Below, one piece after another: positions 57,028-64,000 of a stretch of DNA of 64,000 nucleotides. The notes under the pieces are model-generated. The model was given only the letters and a program-made list of their open reading frames with translations. It had not been told where the DNA came from and did not search any database. Source of the stretch: Acephala macrosclerotiorum (lineage: Eukaryota > Ascomycota > Leotiomycetes > Helotiales > Mollisiaceae); NCBI GenBank assembly GCA_014904845.1, contig MU119223.1, forward strand, positions 371,720-435,719. Reading direction: 5' to 3'. Numbering within the stretch: position 1 is the first letter of the stretch; the number at the start of each line of letters is the position of its first letter. Made by a program: the position numbers and the translations under genes.

Positions 57028-58133
57028 CCTCGCTATCGGTATACTGCATATTGTGGCAGTCATGGTAAGTCTGGTCGTGCTACTTGCTCGCACGAAGACG
57101 GACGTTTATACTGGAATTATGTCGCTGCTACTTTACCAGCGTCATGTATTCGAGTCATTCGCTTGAGGTTGTGACGCATCTTCTTTGACAAGTGGTACGG
57201 ACTTTGTAGGACTCAGAATGTCTGGCTTTGTAAAGGGTAACCTTTTCAGCCCCCTTCAGGTTTGAGATCTCTGCGTGGTTTTTGAATAATGAAATCTTGG
57301 AACTGCTTGGATGCTATTAGAACTACTCTTCGAACATTCTTGCCATTGTTATAGCTTCAAGATTTGAAAGCTGTTCTCTGGATAACTATCAGAACTTTGC
57401 CCTTATGTAAAGTCCTCAGAAATACTTCTGTAATAAAGTCCATGTTTTCCTTATATGTGCCATATTTGTATTTAGACATTGTTGAAATGAATTAGAATAA
57501 GGCACTGAAAGAAATGTGTGCGAACATTCAAAGCAGGCAAAATGACCCTGACTCGTACGAACAATGATTCCAAAGAAAGAATTAAGGCACTTGCCCCAGC
57601 ATCAAGTTACATATCGCACATCACAAGCACATAGAAAGTTGACATTCAGACAAGTATACTTTTCATCCATTTACATCTGCCTCTCCCCACTCCCTACAAA
57701 GTATAAATACACCAAACCACGAGAATCCTCCTATTAACATCCAACAACAGGGTATCTCGCACATAAAACGAAAAAAGAAAGCACCTCCTCAAAAGCACCC
57801 CACTCCTCAAGCACCAAGCCCATCTTACAATTCCAACAAAAGACAGATATGAGAGGCAACGCGTCTCGCGTACTGGGGTTTGCTGATCAAAAAATACACA
57901 TTAGACTCCAACCCTCCCATTTCCCAAGGTTCTGTAACCATAAAGGCGCGAGCCAGGCCCATTTCATATCGTAACGCCGTATTACCCCTAAAAACAGATG
58001 AACAAGAGAGTGAACGGTCCAAAGGAAAACGAATGGTCAAAGTAGAAGCTAGTGAGCGTACACATCTCCCATCCCATTTCTCCAATCAAGGGCGGGGAAG
58101 AGAGATGAAAAAAGATGAAGAGAGAAAGGTGGT

Positions 58134-61100
58134 TTAAAATCCTCTAAAAGGATCATACCCAGCTCCCTCATCAAACCTCCCATACTCCTCCTCTCCCGCC
58201 GTCTTACTCCCCCCATAATAATCTTCACTCACCCTCCCCCTACTACTCCCCCCACCATAATAACTCTCTCGATCCCTTTGCCTAGATCTTCTCCTCCTCT
58301 CCTTACTCCTCCTCCTATGCATCCCCACAAAATTCATCTCATCCTGCTCATCCGGATAATCATCAAACCTACTCAACGCCATCGGACTTATAAAAGCCTC
58401 CATACGCATCGTACCTACTGCATCGAAGAAATTATTCGTAGGACGACCGGAAGCGTCAGAGGTGCGGATAGAGGAGCGGCCGGAGGAGACGGCGAATTGG
58501 GTGGTGCCGGCGATGGAGGAGGAAGGGAGGGATTGGTTGTAGATGTCCGAGGAACCGGTTGTGCCGACTGATAATCCAGCGGTGCTGGATGTCGGAGCGT
58601 GGCCGGAGGATGCTGGGCCTGAGAAGCCGCGGAATGAGAGGGGAGGGGGAACGCGTGAGCCGGTGTTGGAGCGCTTGCGGCTGTGTGTTAGAGGGGGACC
58701 GTAGTTATCTCTTCCTCCGCGGTCGGTGAATCGGGGAACGATGGGTGGATCGGCTGCTATATCTGGGACTCCGTCCGTACGGCCCGAGTAGATGGATTCA
58801 GCTTCTCGGATGCTGTCTTGTTGGGAGGAGTGGACGGAGGTGGGACCTTGGCGCGCGGCCATGGTTTTACCTTTGGCGACGCGGATGGAGTCTCGGATGC
58901 CGGCCTTGCGGAGACGATTTCCTTGTCGTGGGATTTCGAAGTCGGGGACTGTAGGGACGGGGAGGGGTGCTTGGACGATTTCTGGGACGGCTTGGGAAGA
59001 GTGAGCGAGGAAGGAGAGGGCGGTTAGCCAGACGTAGTGGCGTTCTGCTGATACGGCTGTGAATTTCAAGGCTCGAGCTGGTGTCAGGATTAGGATAGAG
59101 CGGTTGAAGAGAGGTGCTGAGCCTTTGGGTGGTGGGTTATCGTCCTTGACATCGAGGACAGATTGAATGGTCACTAGTAATGTTAGTCTCTGAAGCTTCT
59201 TAGACAAGTCAGGCAACGTACACTTTCGTCCAGTCTTGCCCATCAAGGCCGAACCAGATGTCGGTTGTTTGCTGGACCACATCACAGCTCGCTCATATGG
59301 TGCAAGCCAAACCCAGCGCTTGTGACGAACACCATTAGCATTGTCTCCCTCCATACCATTGTTCTCGGATACACCAAACGACTTCCGTCGTCTGACGTAC
59401 TTGAACATCCATTCTCCAACCATGGTTTGAGCAATAGCATCCACAACACTGGTAGCCTGGTTTGCGGTTCCGACTGAGCCATTACCAGTATTGGCAGTGT
59501 TGCTTGTATTCGCCGTGTTCGTTGAAGGCTGTGGTCGATGAGACCTGTATCGACTACTGCCAGTGTCTCTCATGTATCGAGGAGTCGTCACATCATTGTT
59601 CGGCATTGGAGGCAATTGTGGACTTTCAGGAGCTTCTGTTGATGCCGACATTGGAGGTGGTGATCGACTGCCTTGGCGACGATATGCTCGGCCGCCTCTT
59701 GGAAGGGCAGCAGCAGACCTGACTTTTCGAATACTGTTTGCACGGTAATGACCTCTACCTCCGCCTCCACGTCCATAAGTAGGGCTTCTATTCCCGTCAC
59801 TTGGGGCGCTAGCACTAACGGGAGGTCTTCTTGAGCTTGCTCTTGTAGGAATGGGGAAGGGTGGCTCCTTGACAGATTCTGGGAGACTCGGGCTTCGAGA
59901 GCGACCCTGATGAGCTGCAACACCACTCTGAATCAATGCAGCTCGGCGCATAGTGCTGGGTTTGTTGTTCGTTACCAAAGTCAAAGGTTTGTCTAGTTGG
60001 CGAACGGCAGTCTTTCCAGCTCTCGATGGAAGTGCTTGAACTTCAGGTAATGAGTAGTCGCCGTTTGCATCCTGATGAGCAACATGTCTCGATCCTCTGT
60101 GAGGTCTCGAAACCTCGGATAGCTCCACATTTTCGGGGACCGAAGTAGGTCCGGATGATACCCGTCGACTTGGCTTGGGTGCACCAGCTTGAGGCTTTGG
60201 GGCTGATAGAGCAGTTCTGAAGTCATTGTCGCTCATATCTGCATCAGCGAAATCGTCCGCGTCATCAGAGCTTACGTTATCGAAACCGGCAAATAAGCTG
60301 CTGATTCTGTGAGGGCGTCGAATGGACGTTCTGTCTTTAGACAATGGACCATCGTCGTTGTTACCAGGATATGCATCCCGTGTCTCCTCAGGCAGTTGGG
60401 GTGGTGATGATGGGATTTCTTGATCCAAGCTTGTACGACTCTTCACGCGACGAGGATTCCTGGGTGGTAGATTGCCAGGGACAGGGGAGAAGCGTTTGCT
60501 TTCCTCAAAAGTTGGTTCTGGAGAAGGAGGTTTTGATGATATTGCGGAAGGCTGAAGATGGGGTGGGAGTAAGTTTAGTCGCTGAGCAACTCGAATCTCT
60601 TCTGTTTGCACGGAAATTGATCTCGTCGGGATGGGCACCTGCATAGAGACCTGGCACCCGGCGTCCTTGAAATGCTGGGGTAGCAGAGGCTCATGTGGTG
60701 TTGCAGGAGCTGAATTGGGAGGGTGAAGTTGAATTGAAGGGATTGGGATGGGTGGAGGTGGCGGGGCCCGTCTGAGAGATTGGAGTGGTGGCTCGGGAGC
60801 ATCTGTTTGTGTAGAAATTGAGGTCATTTCAGGTACCTTTTCTTCTGGTGGTGGAGGTGGAGGAGCCCTCGTGGGAGATATAGGTGTCCGTGGAGGACTT
60901 AAAGGATCCTCAATCGTCTGCGATGCTGAAGATACCATCGATGAAATCGCTGGAGGCTCAATCACCAGTGGTGGGCTCGCATGCACACGCTTTCTCCGTT
61001 GATTTGCCTCAATCTCCCATTCTCGATGAGCTGGTTCCTGTTGTCGCTCCATCTTAGGAGAACCATTCACACTATTGACTGGCAGAGGCTCGACGACTGG

Positions 61101-62379
61101 AACAATCTCAACAACCTCGACAGGTGCCAGTTTTGGCGATGGAGGAGGTGAAAATTGAACGCCGGTATCGACATATTCGACCTTGACCGGTGGAGTTTCA
61201 TCATCCTCTATGATGCCGCCCTCGAGCCTTTCAAGCACGGCCTGCTGAGCTAGAAGTCTGCCACGCGCTACACTGCCTGGGCGCATCAGACTTTCGATGC
61301 TCTGATTACGACGGTGGTGCTTCGACATGACGCTTTCGCGACTCTGGTTTCGCTTGTGAAGGATAGAAAGGACGCTTTCACGGCCATCATGATCTGTTTG
61401 GTCTTCATCTTCATCCAGATCCAGCTCATCCGCCAAGCTCATCCCATTCAACTTAGTTCCTCCATACCCATTGGGCCCGTTCAGCATGGAAAATCGAATG
61501 CTGTTGGTCATGCTCATGGTACGAATACTACCAGCATCGCTTCCATGCCCATTGACCGGATCCCTCGAGGCCTCTTCAAGCTCACTTTCCGGTTCCTGGT
61601 GGCCATTTTGCTGATCTGCTTGGAAAGAAGCAATTTCGTCAAGAACAGTCTTTAGTCGACTTTCGGCAACATGGACCTTGCGCTCAAGTTTGCGTTTCTC
61701 TTCTTCCCAATTATCCTTGTCGTTCGACCACAGCTCATGTACCCTGTCCGAGTCCTCCTCCTGGCTTCGAATCTTCTTTTGCGCCGCTTCCAACCTCTTT
61801 CTAGTTTCGTTGTGGGTATCGATAGCCTCGTCGCGTTCCCTAGCAAGTTCCGAGAGTGCAGAAGATGTCCCACCTTCCAAAAGAGCCAGTTGACGTTTCA
61901 ATGACCGGTTTTCCTTCGAAGTGGACACTAGCGTGGCCTCGAACTGTTCGTGTTCCCCTCGTGTTTCGTGGAGCTCACCCTCTAAACTTTCAATTGTCTT
62001 CGTTTTTTCTTCCTGGTCTCTACGAAGCGCGAGAATTTCCGAAACAAGGTTCGCGTGAAGGGTAGGAGTGAAGCGGCGCGGATCCAGGATTGAAATGCTA
62101 CAGTAAGTGTCAATGGAAACTACTCAAACTCGCACAATAAGCTCACCTTTCGTCGTTGGTTACATCTCTGGAATCTCGACGACCTTTCTCACCAGAAGGC
62201 ATTGGCGGAGGGGACGAAGAAGGACCTGGAGAAATTGACTTCTGTCGAGAAGATCTTCGCGATCCGCGTGAAGGAGTTCGGTACGGCGTATCTGTTGGTG
62301 TTGGAAGAGAGGCTGCTGCTGCCGCAGCATACTCGTCTTCCGTCTCCCACTCCTTCATTTTGCCGATTGATGGCGACAA
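58134..62379 (-). CDS. Num1/ApsA/Mcp5-like cortical protein with PH domain
   Basis: Exons 62379-62147, 62097-59222 and 59173-58134 give 1,382 residues. Relatives anchor dynein and mitochondria to the cell cortex and steer nuclear migration; the PH domain binds plasma-membrane phosphoinositides. The N-terminal 75 residues are low-complexity. A coiled coil spans about residues 85-215 (RSLKRQLALLEGG, then KDNWEEEKRKLERKVHVAES). A long disordered middle with many proline runs (APPPPPPEEK, APPPPPIPIP) follows. The PH domain is at about 968-1094, starting VGEWMFKYVRRR, with HKRWVWLAPYERAVMWSSKQ, TIQSVLDVKDDNP and the final helix HYVWLTALSFLAHSS. The last exon is disordered. The 48-nt intron at 59174-59221 lies inside the PH domain and keeps the frame if retained. 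There is no large repeat array as in yeast Num1, so this is the short form. Confidence 0.85.
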
Positions 62380-63684
62380 ACAGGTGGAAAGAAGGCAGCA
62401 CCTCTCGGTCGAGTTTTTGTTACGCGTTCGACATCAATGGGTCCAATTCGCGTTGTACCGTGGAATGTTTCGTCAGAGTTGTAAAGGGACCTCAGAATGA
62501 ACCGATATTGCTACGATTATCCTGGACGAATCCTACTGGACCCGTTTCGGAGTAATTTTGATTGCTTGGATCAGCACTGACTCGAATCGGGATGAAAACA
62601 ATGCAACTGGGCTTAGAAACGCTTTGGCATAAGTTAGTACATAAGTTTTGAGAAAGCAAGGGTACCTTGAGCCGCGCGGGGTCAAGGCATTGCTTCGAGA
62701 ACCCAACCGGATACGTACAGATGCACTGGAAAAAGAACAGTGAATGTGACAAAGATTAGACTGATTCCGAGAAAAGACTGTTGAAGAAATTAGCCCAAGT
62801 CGTACGTTGAGTATTAAGATTGGATATAGAGATATTGCAAGCTTGGGCCGCAACGCCTATGTACCTTTTCAGACACCGCTGAGATATGCGTATGCCGTAC
62901 AATACCCAGAACAGTTTCGAGGGCTTTTGTCTACTGGTCTTCCATGCTCGGAAGTTTGTTCTATCAAGCCTCGTTCTATTTCTGTGTGATAGCTGAACTA
63001 TGACCGTTTCTCGTAACTCATATCTATTCGGTCTCTTCTCGAGTGCAGAACTGGCGCGTTTGAGGAGATGCGGATTATCTCCTGTGGACTGTATGTGAGA
63101 TAGAACAAATAACAGTCTTCAAGACCGCAGGAATAGTAGGCGAGAGTGGCGGCGACTGAAGTTCGTATCTCTTGTGGTTTACTGACATTGAGCAATTAGT
63201 CATGTTTTCGTGATGATGGTTGTGCCTCAAGGTGTGTTGGGATGACATTGATGTATCTCAACGACTGGACGAGCCATTGTATAACTCAAATCACGATGTT
63301 TTGGACGTGCTTACCCGTATATCAGATTCGCGTCAGAAAAGCAAGTTCTTATGACGGAGAAGTTCGTCTCAGGAGGTTACCTCGAAAAATGACTGGCCGT
63401 CAAGTTCGAGTACAAGCTCGAAACCAATTGAAGTCGTCGTCTCGTCGCACAGCAGAAGCAGAAACAGAAGAATACACAGATGATGCAGATGCAGCAAGAT
63501 CAGGAGAACAGAGCAAGAAAACGCGTAGGAGAATACCGGGCAGAGGAGAGGACTGAGATGAAGCAGAGCAGAGCAGAGCAGAGCAGAGCAGCAGCACGCC
63601 GCAGGTGTCGGGGAATAATTCTCGACGTTCAAGCCCATTTCTCTCCTACCAACAGGGGATGTCAGAATTCCGTGCGCACCCCTA
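62380..63684. other. Upstream region of the PH gene, no further gene seen
   Basis: About 1.3 kb. The near part is the promoter and leader of the PH gene. Later frames (63242-63556 and others) are unrecognised. A short AGAGC array lies near the right end. Confidence 0.45.
63562..63595 (+). repeat. AGAGC pentanucleotide microsatellite
   Basis: About six copies of a five-base AGAGC/GCAGA unit followed by GCAGC. Confidence 0.9.
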
Positions 63685-64000
63685 AAAATTAGACGAAAAC
63701 ACACCAAAAACTACCTACTTTATAAAATTATAATAAATTGACTAATGAGTAGTTTCATATAAGATTAACAATAAAGCTATGTGTACACATACTCTTTAGA
63801 TCGTACTCTTTAAAATTCCTGATTATAGTCTTGTAAATTAAGTAATTTATAAAATTTGATTGTGCACTAAAATTTTATTAGTAAAAGTTATATATTAAAA
63901 TAACTTTTTTAAATGACAGTTTTAGAACAAACTTTCTATAGGGGATTTACTCTATATAGTAGAGAGAATGTCTATATTCAATACTAACTATAGTTGTATT
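63685..64000. other. Abrupt AT-rich block at the right edge
   Basis: From about 63685 the sequence becomes overwhelmingly A and T with many TA steps and almost no CpG, unlike anything else in the window. This is the look of a repeat-derived AT-rich isochore in ascomycetes, often made by repeat-induced point mutation. No coding or identifiable transposon remains in the visible part. Confidence 0.7.

Larger units (their letters stand above)
54209..58133. other. Gene-poor 3.9-kb region
   Basis: Apart from the possible Nudix trace and the hexanucleotide array listed separately, no gene is supported. The segment 57200-57700 is AT-leaning. The last 400 bp are the 3' flank of the PH-domain gene. 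Confidence 0.45.

Noticed and set aside
56776..57093. Reading frames encoding poly-Ser and Thr-Lys repeats
   Set aside because: They exist only because the six-base array is open in every frame; no flanking domain or splice signal.
1..64000. CRISPR arrays, rRNA genes, bacterial operons or viral insertions
   Set aside because: None seen; the repeats present are simple tandem or foldback repeats and the genes are intron-bearing fungal genes.

Overview
The window looks like nuclear DNA of a filamentous ascomycete (Pezizomycotina). Leotiomycetes/Helotiales is my best guess, from recalled family resemblance rather than a search. The grounds are short introns (about 46-60 nt) with GTAAGT-like donors, CTAAC-type branch sites and YAG acceptors; fungal-restricted families (2EXR, Num1/Mcp5-type PH, fungal N-terminal domain fused to a Rho-like GTPase, GPI-anchored Ser/Thr-rich proteins); and genes on both strands without operons. 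All splice models were made by eye.

Layout. 0-5 kb: a small conserved unknown gene, then a broken and an intact copy of a small secreted cysteine-containing protein family, then ten1 (CST telomere-capping subunit) facing away from snf7/vps32 (ESCRT-III). 7.8-15.4 kb: one very large acidic, Glu/Pro/Ala-rich disordered protein with about 18 exons, including a run of phase-0 micro-exons. 15.9-18 kb: relics, including a decayed Rho-like GTPase gene. 18.8-33.6 kb: a gene-dense housekeeping stretch with an MFS transporter, an OTU deubiquitinase, a TPMT-like methyltransferase, an F-box protein, an Hsp70-like ATPase, an unknown coiled-coil protein and an RBR ubiquitin ligase. 34-39.2 kb: an intact SDR among three genes whose frames are broken by stops. 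39.6-40.5 kb: repeat structures resembling two copies of a small foldback element. 40.6-42.9 kb: an acyl-CoA synthetase. 43-58 kb: gene-poor, with one intact GPI-anchored wall protein (47.8 kb), one decayed GPI protein (53.4 kb), a possible Nudix relic and microsatellites. 58.1-62.4 kb: a Num1/ApsA-like cortical PH protein. The last 300 bases change abruptly to very AT-rich DNA, probably the edge of a repeat-derived AT block.

The genes do not form an obvious pathway. Three act in ubiquitin biology (OTU, F-box, RBR), and the rest are a mix of housekeeping and accessory functions. The most notable cross-gene signal is that several genes switch from C-rich to G-rich on the coding strand partway through. 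The second is the number of recently broken genes, several carrying stops that one C-to-T change could explain.
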